Of a stretch of DNA of 64,000 bases, positions 34,300-45,861 are shown one piece after another. How positions within the stretch are numbered: position 1 is the first letter of the stretch; every line of letters begins with the position of its first letter. The notes beneath the pieces are model-generated. The model saw only the letters and a list, made by a program, of their open reading frames with translations, did no database searches and was not told the DNA's origin. The position numbers and the translations under genes were made by a program. Origin of the DNA: Amanita rubescens (lineage: Eukaryota > Basidiomycota > Agaricomycetes > Agaricales > Amanitaceae); the NCBI GenBank assembly GCA_015039365.1, contig WION01000178.1, positions 1-64,000 on the forward strand, given 5' to 3'.

Positions 34300-34971
34300 A
34301 TGCCACGAAAGCACGTCCACTTTGCCCCCACCAACCAGTATCTTGCTCCACCCGCGGGGCGCACATCACGGTCTCCCTCACCTGCTTCATCCGCAGGGCC
34401 ATTGACCCCGCCCTCTCACGCATTCACACTTCCTGGACCGACACCGTATGCCTTCCCGTCGAGTCCTTCCAAGTCGAGAGTTGTGCCTACGCGCCTTCAC
34501 TCATTAATCGAATACGCCTCGGCACCTACTATCATCTATGACTTTGTCGATCCTCCGTCCGCCATGTCATCTAGGCGAGACCGGATTTCATCGCGCACAC
34601 TTGGCGAGCCCGCCACCAGCCCTCCCATGCAGAGTATGACATTGGTTTCAGCTCATCTGCCGTGGAGGATCCCAGTAATAGCACGCAATAGATCCTTCGT
34701 CTCTGTAATGGACGTCATCGACGCCATTTACCACTGCTTACGAACGCAGGTCGGCGAGCCGGAGTACAAGCTTTTGCCCACAAGAAAGGATCAGGAACGG
34801 GCGAGCGCGGCTTACAGGCAGCGATACAAGCGTCACAGGGACCCAAGGACGTACGATGAAGAGAGGCGCCACGGTTTGCGGCGGATCGACTTCCTTATGG
34901 GTCATTCGAAGTTCAGAGGTCTGTCAAGGACCGATTCTGGTCCTTCGACGTGGTTCCTCAATTTCGGTTGA
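34300..34971 (+). CDS. DUF6699 protein, 223 aa
   Basis: A single intact exon with the full canonical architecture. It begins MPRKHVHFAPTNQYLAPP and continues with a Ser/Pro-rich linker. The core is SAHLPWRIPVIARNRSFVSV then MDVIDAIYHCLRTQVGEPEY, where LPW and V-x-V-x-D-V-I-x-A-I-Y are the most conserved positions. A basic insertion (AYRQRYKRHRDPRTY) is followed by HGLRRIDFLMGHSKFRGLS, matching the G-V-K-R-V-D-x-L...F-x-G-L end. It is the best reference copy for the array. DUF6699 is expanded in mushroom genomes and has no known activity. Gene orientation follows the 32.0 kb paralog. Confidence 0.88.
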   Translation: MPRKHVHFAPTNQYLAPPAGRTSRSPSPASSAGPLTPPSHAFTLPGPTPYAFPSSPSKSRVVPTRLHSLIEYASAPTIIYDFVDPPSAMSSRRDRISSRTLGEPATSPPMQSMTLVSAHLPWRIPVIARNRSFVSVMDVIDAIYHCLRTQVGEPEYKLLPTRKDQERASAAYRQRYKRHRDPRTYDEERRHGLRRIDFLMGHSKFRGLSRTDSGPSTWFLNFG

Positions 34972-37116
34972 ACGCCGTAGTTTGGCGATGAGTTCGGATG
35001 TTTAACCCCAAGGCGCCGTAATATTCGGTGATTGAACTGCCCTTGCCACAGATACGATGACTCCTCTCGCGGAGAAGCTCTACCATCCTCTTTAGCTGAT
35101 TACTGGTGATCGTCTCGGTTTGTTTTACCTACTACCTGGACCGTTTTTACGTGATCCATAGTGTTCTCCTCGGACGAGATACTTACTTGACTCGATGCCA
35201 CGCCACTTACTTATAATATCTATGATATATTTTTATGCATCATGTCCCCACGTATGTGCTCCATCCTGTGATCTTATCGCAATTAGGACTAGCACCTGAA
35301 ATCATATGCTATAAACCCTTCAACGTGATGTCATCTGTTCGCGTAACGCATCGCGCTAATCGGACATGAGATTAAGGTGTGAGATAAGCTGCATCTTACA
35401 TACATACATAGTGAGTTTAAGGTAGAGCGCTTCTAAATGTGCTAGCACGGGTTTTCCTAGAAAGGAGCGTCACGCTCGGCTAATGGCGTCACCTGTAAGC
35501 AAAGGTCTGCTGACCTGCGCCGCTCCTCGACGGTTCCGGTATATATGTACCTAATCTATGGTTTGAATTTCGGGACGGCCATTTTTTTGGGACCCGAGCG
35601 CACTATCTAATGCGGATGCGCTAAGTCGCCACCGAGGAACGCCGCTTTGCATGACGGCGGCAATCCGAGTTCAAGAGATGCAGCAGTTAACATTCTCGAG
35701 CGTATCGATGCCATAACTACAACCATGTGTACGAAGTACGCAATCTGAGGGTGGCCACGGCCCCAGATGCTCGCTTCATCCATTGTTACTTATTTTCGGT
35801 TACTTATGCGGACGGGTTCCTAGATCAGCCATTGGCGATGTCACTCGCGTCACTTGTCAACTTGATCCCGTTTTTAGCATGACATGTCCACAGCAGCGAT
35901 AAGCGGAGTTAGACGGAATGGACAAGGTCTGTTGAGGCACCGTGGAACGGAATGACGTCTCCCGGGCTGTTGGCCCGCGGCCACGTCACTGTGCTTGCGC
36001 AAGCTGGAGAAAAGTGTTTTGTATTGCTGTGCGTTGTGACATTTAGTCAACAAGTCCGGAGTGATTATACAGATGTGGTTAATACAAGCCACCCTCCTCC
36101 CTGATCTCAAGCATTTATCACCGCTGGGCGGCGGGCCACGGCGTTTTCACACCTATGCCGTCAGGTTTACCATATTGGGCACGCTGTCAGCTGCGAACAG
36201 GGGAATCACTCAGTGGGGGTGTGCATACGACACAAATACAACCACCGTTCATATCTCATGAGCAAACCCCTGACGCTTTCAGCGTCCTGGAATGGGACTT
36301 TGAGAACGGATTAGTGAACAAAGACATCATCATCCGGGACGCCTCACAAGGTTTGTGGAGGCTTGGGCATCTTTCGCATCTGAAAAAGTTTTGCGATGCC
36401 TCTGGCTCAAGAACGATACTTACGTGAAGGGTCGACTGTCTATCAGCTTAGTGTGACGACATCGCCGCACAAATGTAACGTTTGAAAAATAATGGCTAAA
36501 TTCGATCGGAGGCGGAGGATCATGCTGGACAGTCACTGGTATAGTGCCCCATTGAGAAATGAAAGCTAATGGGTAACGTACAGCTAAATTGACTCCAATG
36601 GAGGAAGAAAGCAAAGAAAGAAGTCCTGTTACACGTTTTGGAGCAGTAGTACCCCTGTGTGATCAGCAATTTTTCAAGCTTAATATCTCTTTAAAATACT
36701 CAATGCTCGACTCTGATACTGGAATTGGAGGGAATTGGAGGGAATCGGTACGCTGCACTTTGAGGGCCCTAAAGCGCCTCAGAAGCCTATGACTAAATCT
36801 GCGGAGGGTCATGTGCATGATGCCACTATAATTGGACAATACTCATTCATCAACGGCCGTCGCTATGTCTGCGGCAGCGTAAAGTTTTGCGGAGCACGTC
36901 GAGTCCTTCTATGGCCTTGCGCAGACGATTTGACGACAGTAATGCAGCTCTCTAGTAGGATCAATGAAAGCCTTCGCAAGCCTTGCGCTTCTGGTTGCAC
37001 GAGGCAATGTCACGGTCAATCATGCTGGCATGCATCATGTTTCGTGACTGGCATGTCACAACCTGAGACAACTGTTTTATACATCTGCCGGTGGCCTTAT
37101 ACTTGCACGACTTCTG
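34972..37116. other. Gene-poor region
   Basis: The piece FSVLEWDFENGLVNKDIIIR at about 36272-36330 looks coding but stands alone. A 256-codon frame (36735-37505) overlaps the SDR start in another frame and reads poorly, so it was not called. A short GGAATTGGAGG tandem repeat lies at 36720-36745. Confidence 0.5.
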
Positions 37117-38102
37117 ATGCCTTCAATCGCAGCGACACGATCCGTAAATGCACGGTACAAACCATCCTACTTGCCCGTCGCCGTCATCACAGGTGGCACT
37201 TCTGGTATTGGGAAGCATACAGCACAGGCGCTCGCCAAATACACCAAGGGGAATGCGCACATAATATTAATTGGACGGAACGAAGCGGCCGCCAAAGATA
37301 TTATCGAGTCGTTTCCAAAGCCTACTGGACCAGACGCTCATCCGGATTGGAAACACGAATTCATCCATTGCGATGCCAGGGTGATGAAGAACGTTCATGC
37401 GACTTGCAAATCTATTTTAAATCGTGTCTCAAGAGTGAACTTTCTCGTCCTCTCCCATGGATACATGGATTTCAAGGGGAGAGAAGAAACGGAGGAGGGA
37501 ATTGACATAAAGATGGCATTACGGTATTATTCGCGATGGATGTTTACCCATGAGCTTTTGCCTTTGCTGAGGAACGCAGGAGAAGCAAGGCAGAAAGCGA
37601 GCGTCTTGACCATCATGGGCGCGGGATGGGGACCAAAGGTTGACCTGGACGACTTGGACCTGAAGAAAAAATATACGGGTATGGGGTGCTCGTTTACCAC
37701 TTTATCTTACAATGATTTGATGATGGCGGTCTGTACTACCTCTTTCGTATGAGTGTAAGCAACTGAAACATATTGCAGGAGTTTGCTGACAGAGAACCCG
37801 GTATCGCTTTTACTCACATTTATCCGGGGGTGGTGGACACGCCAGCGTTACAAACTGTCCATTGGGCCTGGCGCTTGTTCCTATACACCCTCGCGTGGTT
37901 CAGGCCCGAAACGGCAGAGAATTGTGCAGAGTACATGCTCTACGCTTTGATTGAGGGCAGAGAGGGAGCCTCTTTCCGGAACGAGACATCAGACGACATT
38001 GGTTTTGTGAGGTATCATGGGACGAAGGAGTCAGAAGCGAAGTTGTGGGAACACACGGTGCAGTTGATCGGCCAGGCTGGCCAGGAAGGGGATGGAAACT
38101 AA
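37117..38102 (+). CDS. SDR-family NAD(P)-binding oxidoreductase, 311 aa
   Basis: Exons 37117-37728 and 37779-38102 join over a 50 nt intron (weak GTCTGT donor, ATTGCAG acceptor) and the frame closes. The N-terminal Rossmann motif is VITGGTSGIGKHTA, followed by IILIGRN (cofactor choice strand) and FLVLSHGYMDFKGREETEEG in place of the usual N-N-A-G. SVLTIMGAGWG stands where the catalytic Ser is expected. The YxxxK signature is replaced by YNDLM, so the Lys is absent. I believe this substitution is common in this fungal SDR subgroup, but it makes ordinary dehydrogenase chemistry uncertain. FTHIYPGVVDTPAL follows, as in the family. Substrate unknown; the enzyme is likely cytosolic. Confidence 0.88.
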
Positions 38103-38551
38103 TACCCTGCTGTACTTCTATTTTGGGAATTTTTTTTTCGGCGCTATTCACACTTACCGACTCACTGGCCATGGGTTTCCAGCGATAGGATCGTAATAGA
38201 ACCTCAGATGCATTGTAAGTTATTTTCCGTTTGCTATGTCTGCTGTGGAGTTAAGCGACTAAGATGCGGGAGAGCACATGGATGGGTGTGTCCATGGTGC
38301 TCAGCAATTTTCGACGCGGTCACTGAAGATGGGGACACGAGAGGGTTGAGCAAGATCGGGAGTACTTTAGATGCCTGACTTTTTCCGCAGGTTTTCAGAA
38401 ATCATTTCAACCCTACCTCAAGGACGAACTTTGATTTTCGACCCTGGTCGGACAAATATGGCTAGACTGAATTGTTGGCCATGTATTTCTCTCGTGGTCA
38501 CCTCTTTCATCACAGCGTCCTCGCTTCTGCTCCTTTTCCCCTTCGTGCACT

Positions 38552-40055
38552 ATGTCCGACTTCCAGAGGAGCTTGCTCGACTCCTTTGAAGCATCGCTCC
38601 TGGTTTCATCCACGATGTGGGGCATGACGACACTCCAAGCAATCTCCTATTATCGTACTTTTCGAACGGACTACATCATGCTGAAAGTGTCGGTGAGGGC
38701 GCATTTAAAAATGATGAAAAATGACATAATTTGACCGTATACTGGTTAGGTCGGCGTGATATGGTACCGTCCCTCCGACTTTCGCGGGCCATTTCTAACC
38801 TTCAGCAGGGCGTTCTACACAACTTACCTTGTGTGCTTCGCGTACGGTTTTCACCAGCTGATGACAGCGATTGGACCGGCCGTCGGGGTAATACCAGTTA
38901 CAATCAACATAGGTTCTTTTTTTGCGTCGTTCACTCAGTGCATGGTCCAGGTAAGTCTCTTTACTCCGTTCTGTAACCTGCCTCCCTCATCTCTTCTTGC
39001 GCTAACTCTAAAATGATTAATCGAACTCGTTAGGCTATTTACGTGTACCGGATCTATCGCTTATCGAAGAAACACTTCATCTCAATCTCATGCTGGATAG
39101 TCATCTTTTATAATCTATGCGCAGGCATGGCCTATAATAAGATTTTCTTCAATCAAAATCCAGCAGTCTTCGTTAGGCTTGAAAAACAGTTTGAATGGCT
39201 ATTCATTTCTTGGTACAGTGCCACAGGGGCTGTGGACCTTGTGATTACGGGGACCCTTTGTTACAAGTTGCTCAGGATGAGGCGGAATGAAGGTATGAAT
39301 AACACGCCAAGGTGAGTGATACTAGTATGTGTCTTGAGCAACTTGACGCTCATTCCGCGCTAGATCTTCGGATATACTAGAAACGGTGGTGCTATGGACG
39401 GTCCGTAAGTCTTTTCTCCTCCCGAAACTTAAACTCTCGTTGAAACTTCAAAAGAAACAGGCATGATTACAAGGTAACCCTTTTTCACTACGATGCTCTT
39501 AAACCGTCTTTAAATGGCGAGCTAGCATACTCGCCGTCGCTATTGTCGTTCTTGTAAGTGTCCAGGTGTGATCGTGCCCGCTTATGGCTTATTCTTGACA
39601 TGCAGTACTACACTGTCGCTAACCCAGGTTGGTTGCCCGATGCATGTGACAGGTGGCATTTTCTTATTCGGCTACAGGTCCCTGGATTTCTCTCACATCA
39701 ATCATCACAAGCGGTAGGTATCAGAAAATGATCGCCGAGCACTGGCTAACGTAATCGCTATTAGTATATGCCCTGTCGCTGGTAACTCTGTGAGTGACTC
39801 CCGAGACGCCAAAGGCGTGCCTCATCCTTGGACCGTACAGATTGAACGGTCGATCTATACTGTTGAAGAACCAGTCTGATCGGAGCGAAGCTACCACGGC
39901 CGACACGTTGACGACACCTATAATTTCCGGCATCAATCATAGTATGCAAAGTGTGAGTCCCTCATTTTTGCCTAGCGATCAAGGTTGCTAATTTATATTA
40001 GGATACATTCGAACTCAAGCAATTCGACAACGATAACCACGGCAGCCCGTGTTGA
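38552..40055 (+). CDS. DUF6534-like seven-helix membrane protein
   Basis: Spliced pieces give one coherent membrane protein. LLVSSTMWGMTTLQAISYYR (helix 1) precedes introns at 38693-38749 and 38951-39033. The next exons contain AFYTTYLVCFAYGFHQL, then CMVQAIYVYRIYRLSKKHF (the family's VQ-x-F-Y-x-x-R-I-Y-x-L-S signature), then FISWYSATGAVDLVITGTLC. Later short exons give RSSDILETVVLWTVR, MITSILAVAIVVLYYTVA, ISLTSIITSVYALSLVTLLN and a polar tail ending at 40055. Introns are 50-83 nt with GTGAGT, GTAAGT or GTAGGT donors. A possible extra intron after VGVIW (about 38764-38808) is unresolved. DUF6534 proteins are abundant in Agaricomycetes; the function is unknown. Confidence 0.85.
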
Positions 40056-41338
40056 GCATGAAGAGGACAATACTACGTTAATTTTTCGGCCTCCAACAAT
40101 ACCCCACATTTGAACGATATTTTGCCCGCCCAGCATACAAGACGCCTTAATTTGTATCTGTAGAATGCGGTAGGCCTTGGCCACCGCCTAAATTTTAGCA
40201 TCCCAGGGCAAGTGAATTATATCGTATCCACTTATCCTATATAGTAGTCACCTTTGATTGTATTTTTACTGTGATGAAATGACCATGATATAGTCCCTAT
40301 AAAATCAGGATAAGATGACGATGAATAAGCAAACAAGAATGTACTTTGGACCCCCGATCCCTCGGATTCGAGCAACAGCCTCTGGATCAAAAGGTACTGA
40401 CCGAAAGTCGGGATGATTGTCGTTCAGGGATCGCGTCGTTAGAGAATAAGTTAACGTGATTATATCAGGGTTGGAACATGAGGCCGTAGTTTCGTAATGG
40501 TAGTGTACGGCATGCCAAACGGTGACGGTGCCTTGCCTCCACCGAGTCCTCCCTCAGAAAACTGGCCGTACTACAATGGTATTCCAAGTTGGGACCTTTA
40601 AATTTCATAGCTCCACGTGTCCACTGTCCTGTGAAATATTCGTCATGTGTCCATTTTGAAGCCCTAAATTTTCCGCGCTTTATAGGGCCCGTTGTGTTCG
40701 TTAGCCGATGATAACGATCACAGGGCCAACAGCACCCGCGCCTTTTCTGGTTCTAGACGTGGGTAGTAACTTGAATGGCACCTAAAGAGGGAAAGTATCA
40801 TCCACTATTGGATTAGCGGATCAGCAGGTCAGTTGCAAATTTCCATTGAGGCAACGACAATTGAATTGACCCCAATACTGAGAACTAATAGCGTGTGGGA
40901 GACTCGGACGCGTTGACGGTTTCTTTGTATCTTGTGGGTTCCCCACCTGTGTCTCATAGCCAAGTGAGCTTCCGTGTGTCATAGTCGACATTGTAAACAT
41001 AAGTAAAACATCAATCAGATGAGCGTATTTTAGGAAATAAACTTTTGATATCATTGATGTCCATAGAATGAATCGTTGACGCGGCCGATGATGAGAGGAA
41101 CGCTGAGAAACGGAGAACATACTAATACTAATATTATATGCATATGGACCATGAAGATGCTATAAGTTGAATCGCCGAGTCGAACTAACAGTAAACGCCA
41201 ACCATGTCTGAGAAGCACGTCGGAGTCGCGATGGCGCACGAGATAACTTGGATTGTGTAACACAAAGTTCCATTGTGAAAAGAAAATATGGCAGACAAGG
41301 ATACGAGTACATTTCGCGAAAATCCCAAGCATTTAGTA
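40056..41338. other. Gene-poor spacer
   Basis: No convincing frame on either strand and no repeat shared with other parts of the window was noticed. Confidence 0.55.
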
Positions 41339-42300
41339 TTACAACTCTAAGTTTACATTGAAATAGTTGTCTAAACCCGCATAACTGAGCCCGAGAATGG
41401 CTGCATTTGGGAAGTGCGCCCAGACATCGTACAGTGCGCGCAGGACGTCTGCGACGGTAATGAACTGCGATGAAGAGCGCACCTCCAGTCTGAAATGGGA
41501 TGGTAATCTTAATACCACCGTCGACAGACAAGGGGTTGTGGCCGGTAAGAATTCGAAATACTCCCAATGATCCACTGGAAGTACTGACTCTGGCCAGGAC
41601 GAGATGGCATACCTGATACAGTAAGGATGACCTCGTAGAAGATAATCGGCTAATATGGTGCGAGTGGAGTAAGGAACCCAGCTCAGTAGATTGATTTGAT
41701 GCGTCGAGACGTCGGGTCGAGATAACCCTGCAGCGTTAGGCGCCTGTAGCGCTGATGTGGAAGGTGCAACTGGCATTGGTGTAAGCTATGGTAGAATTGG
41801 GTTAAACGCTGATAACAGTAGGGAAACGAGGAACATACTGATGATTGTTGCGTCAATTGGAATATAGATGAGTTCGCTCTGGGTAATCACTGAGAACGAG
41901 CTCGACCGGAATTGTCGTCCGGTCCAAACGACCGGTGAGGCTTATGCGTTGTAATGGTGGGATGGGAACTGCGCTACCCAACAATATACGGACGCCAATG
42001 CAATAGGGAGTCCTATGGACGCCTTCGATACGTGATCGACATAACGCCGACGTCGAGAGGGCGTCATAACAAGGCAAAGTGTACATGATTCCTGGGTGAC
42101 GGCACTTGGGTACTCTACATCATTGGGGTCAGAGACGTCAATAAGACTTGGAGTCGCGCACCTGAATGGTAGTACAGTGTCATTTCGCGGCCGGGCTCCG
42201 AAGCAGTCTGAATGTATCGGGGGAGGAGGGCACGAGACTCCTCTCCTCCCCCTTGGAGAGACGTTGAGGTCTGACTCCACATTGGCTGAATGTGACGGTT
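41339..42300 (-). CDS. DUF6699-like protein, SWPESVLP subfamily
   Basis: The last exon (41785-41339) is intact. It reads LLSWVPYSTRTILADYLLRG, YAISSWPESVLPVDHWEYF, FLPATTP and QFITVADVLRALYDVWAHFP, then ILGLSYAG. It is closely related to the copies at 10.5 kb (frameshifted) and 23.4 kb. Its acceptor (CCATAG at 41786-41791) follows a GTATGT donor near 41838. Upstream coding pieces to about 42300 (PSLIDVSDPNDVEYPSAVTQ) probably belong to the gene, but I could not fix the intermediate introns, so the 5' limit is approximate. It is the only DUF6699 copy here that lies on the minus strand without a detected lesion. Confidence 0.7.
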
Positions 42301-43173
42301 TTTTATAAGTTATCGAAAGGCGTTTGGCTTTATTTGTCCTACGGACAATCCCGTACATCCTCGTACATCGGACAAGGACAAGTACCGTTATGCTCAAGTT
42401 ATTGTGTCTATCTAAGGAACATACAATGGATTTGGAGCAGAAGGCCCGCGGTAGGCTGTGCATCCTCGAGCGCTGTGGGATACTGGATCTATATCTGGGT
42501 GACTGACATCATTGTGAGTCATGTTAAGGGCGCTGCATTAGTGCGATTTCCTAATTTTGATGAAGCTTGTTTTCAGTCTGGGAAAACAGGTTGTCAAAGT
42601 TGACCTCCACAATGTGATGGGCTCGGACGGGGTTACAGCTTGCTTTGAGTTTCAGAGCTTGAATATCTAGGGAGCGGTACAGGTAAACAAAAATGCAACT
42701 GGGGTTGTCGCTGCAGCGACGCGGCCATTGATTAGTATATTTTTATTATCTCGTCCTTGACGATAAGAAAATGACCACCTGAAGACGTCACCTTCCGGGC
42801 GTCTAGAGCCGAAGATATGGCCCTTCTTCCTGGCCTGGTGGAGACTGATGTCAAAAGGAGAATTCTGGACAGCGAGAGGTACCTGACACTTACCGGCTGA
42901 CTCACCGTTGGTGTCGGGGAACAACCTGTGCCTTTCATTCCGGCAATCTAAATCACATCGTTAGACATGGACACCGAGTACAATTCGCTAAGCTCACGAA
43001 GATATATATAGCGGAGGAGCGAGAACATCGCCTGAGAATGAAGATAGTCCTCCTGCACTCGAAAAATGCTGTCTTATGATCTTGATGAAGCCCGGTCAAA
43101 CCGCGTAATTTTCAGACGATAAAAGTCATGTAGGAATGTTAGTTGTCACGGCAGACATATCGGCAAATGGAAA

Positions 43174-43715
43174 TTAGAGAGGTGAAGGAACCTTGTGCCA
43201 CAGACCTGCATACTTTGTGGATCCGGGGATAGGGCGACGGGCGAATCTAAAAAATCTCTGTGCCGCGTCCGTGTCATCGTCGCAAGTTATCCTTAGCAAA
43301 CTAGCAGTACTGGCTCTGTTCTGAATCGCCACAGATGAGCCAATTTTTCGGATGTAAAAGTCCTTCTTACCTTCAGCCAATTTCTACCACATAACGCGTT
43401 TCCCCGAATCACGGAAAATTATCACCTGCAGGGTGTTGCAGACGTTAATCAGATAACAGCATTCATTTGTAGTTTGGGCATTCTCGTACCGATAAACTTG
43501 CCGATTTCCGAGTCGTTTGAAACGGAAAAGGAAGTCACGGTGGGAGGGAGATGGTGTGACATTTGCGCATGTTTGCACCACGCTCCGATTTCCCGCTCTG
43601 TCTCAACAACTCTTCCGTCGTGCAGGTTTCGCCTCCTTGGATCTGGACGAGGATCTTCATCGTCGTTTGTCTTCTTCGTGTTCTGGGCCATAGTCGACCC
43701 TGGGACCGCCCGCAC
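43174..43715 (-). pseudogene. Coding-like frames in unit A, unresolved
   Basis: Minus-strand pieces look protein-like: MAQNTKKTNDDEDPRPDPRR, then FLFRFKRLGNRQVYRYENAQ and LQVIIFRDSGKRVMW, then EGKKDFYIRKIGSSVAIQNR and AQRFFRFARRPIPGSTKYAG ending at 43174. They sit in different frames and no set of good splice sites joins them. A GTAAGA donor at about 43374 exists but leads to stops. Unit B has lost about 170 bp of this part and further bases, so that copy is certainly dead. No family recognised. Confidence 0.35.
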
Positions 43716-45265
43716 AGTAGTGGTTTGCGATGGTGAAATGGTGAAATGGTCACGGTCGAAACACCTTCTCCCTGCAATGATGTATTCTAGCTTTTACAAA
43801 TCAAACCATCAATATTTTAAACAATACGTCTTCATCGTAAAGAATGAGATACGCGTCGGCTCCCGAACGTCTGAGACGAACGTGGCCCCGACGGTGGCCT
43901 GCTGTATCTGGTAATCGTCAGATCTCGAATGCCTGAACAAACATACGCCCTGGTGCTACAAGCCGGAATGAGACAAGGCGGCACAAGGAAAATCTCTGCA
44001 AGGGCGAAGCAGGCGCTTGGCCTCTCAAGCTTTAACAACGATGTATAGAGGTATTGCGCCCCTCAGCTTGCTACACGTCTGTGCGAGTTGGGCGCAATCA
44101 TCAAGGTCCGGAATCCTTATGGTGGCATCCTTCCTTTTGTGTCGTACGATACCCGCAGAGACGGTCGCATTGTCCTCATGTCAATCCAGAAACAGTTTAT
44201 CTATATATCAAAGAAACACCGACACAGTTATCCGCCGGTTCCGATATTATCGCGGTTCTCCTCATTTTCTCATCTATATTACTAGGTGCCGCCGGGAACA
44301 CGAAGCTAATACTAAATTGAGCGTTCTTGATATCCCTGGTTCGTTCCGCGGGCGGGAACGTAGGTACATGCCGCTATCATCCCTGAACAGGCCCTTTTTC
44401 GACGGTATGACGCATCGACATACCTTCTTTTCTTTCGCTGCTCACGCGTTTGCGACAGGCTATGGTGACTAGCCATCAATGAATTCACGTTCTTCCGCGG
44501 TGGTCTTCTGATTCAACGTCCGATATAACCTGGGAAGCATTCGACGGTGGAATATCATGATGGTGGCGCAGATCGATATGGAAGACACTCTCGGTCATTC
44601 GGAGTTGGCTTTAGCCGGTATACAATTATAGCCTCTTTTCGCGTCGACGATGCATCTGCTACCTACAATACGCGGTCTCCACTCGTCAATATCCCTGTCG
44701 GTTCAGCTTCGTTTGCCGATACAACCGGCCAACAGGTGTTTGGACCGGTAGTCTTGACGGATCTTACTAACAAATGTCTTTATTGTTGACTCGACCTGTG
44801 AGGTCACTGGTGCAAGCGCGAGGCAGAACAATCCAGGGACCATCACATCTTACGGATTGCCTGTCAAAGCCTTGACAGGACGCCAAAACGTGGTTTAGTG
44901 GAGGAACAAACATATGCCCACCAACGCCCGCAAGCGGAAACGAACAGAGAACTCTCGACGCATGGATTTTTACATCAATAGGTTCATAGATCATCATGCG
45001 CATTCTGATAGACTACTACCTTGAATAACCACAAATTTCTCGAAGTGACGAGAGTCGTAAAAGGATTTCTTCCGAAAGTCAAACTCCTCAAAGTCAAGGA
45101 TAACGTGGGATTGAAATCTCTGACTTATGTGCAGACGGTGGCAAATGAGATACAAGTACACAAGCATTATACAGAATCATAGAAAGATTAAACTGAACAG
45201 AAAAGAACACCGATATCAGTCTGTACTGGATTCCCGGTATTCTACTTAGATCTGAAAGGACAGAG

Positions 45266-45776
45266 TCAGTCATGAAGAGTGGATGCCCAAGAATTTATGA
45301 AACTCACGGCGATGATGTTGACATTCTGTCGTGCAAAGAAGAAACCCTCACTGCTGCCGTGATTGATCGAGAACTTTCCTGCGAGACGTGGCTCAGATGC
45401 AGAAACACCATTTGCCTCGATCGCAACAGACTCTTCTTCGCCCGGTTTCACTAGATGAAGTTGGGAGGCAGTTTTGTTTCTGATCTCCAGGAGCTGGGGC
45501 TAAGGTATGGTTCGGCGCATGAGATGATGAGCGAATATCCTTTGATTGTGACCAAGACGTTGGACGTACTCTGGGCCGTCCCTCAAACAGCTGGATGGTA
45601 AGGGCAGACTCTCCCCCGTAGTTAATAGAAAAAATCTCCAGGTCATTAAATTTGACCGAATACGATCCTGTTTGACCCTCGTACTCTTCTTCGGCCTTCA
45701 CTTCCTTGGACTCATGGCCATCAATAATCAGTTGAAGGGGGTCAAAGAAGTGGTTTTCAAATGTGGCGGTGGACAT
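45266..45776 (-). CDS. Uncharacterised 146-aa protein, copy A
   Basis: Exon 45776-45570, a 70 nt intron (GTACGT donor, CCTTAG acceptor) and exon 45499-45266 give a closed 146-residue frame. The protein starts MSTATFENHFFDPLQLIIDG and ends INSWASTLHD. Alternating short hydrophobic strands (GSYSVKFNDLEIFSI, ALTIQLFEG, SVAIEANGVS, GKFSINHGSSEGFFFA) suggest an all-beta sandwich. There is no signal peptide, no Cys pattern and no membrane segment. I do not recognise the family. It is one of a tandem pair; the partner at 47487-47996 has the same exon structure. Other ORFs in the duplicated unit are broken, which makes the survival of this one noteworthy. Confidence 0.75.
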
Positions 45777-45861
45777 CTACGGTCGAACGACTATGATGAG
45801 AACTTGGTGGTAAAGAACCTGAGGTTTATGAGACTATCTTGTGACTCAGTAGTTGGAATTA

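Larger units (their letters stand above)
42800..45860. repeat. Tandem duplication, unit A (~3.06 kb)
   Basis: Unit A begins near GATATGGCCCTTCTTCCTGG and ends near the ACATCTACGGTCGAACGA upstream of the 146-residue gene. Unit B follows directly. Identity is high over long tracts, for example CACATCGTTAGACATGGACA at 42956 and 46058. Unit A keeps about 170 bp (43152-43322) and about 590 bp (44575-45165) that unit B lacks. Confidence 0.9.

Noticed and set aside
36735..37505. 256-codon plus-strand frame upstream of and overlapping the SDR gene
   Set aside because: Composition is poor, no domain is seen and half of it is the SDR coding region read in another frame.
44017..44472. 151-codon plus-strand frame in duplication unit A
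   Set aside because: Three overlapping frames look equally plausible, unit B breaks all of them, and none has a domain or clear splice sites.
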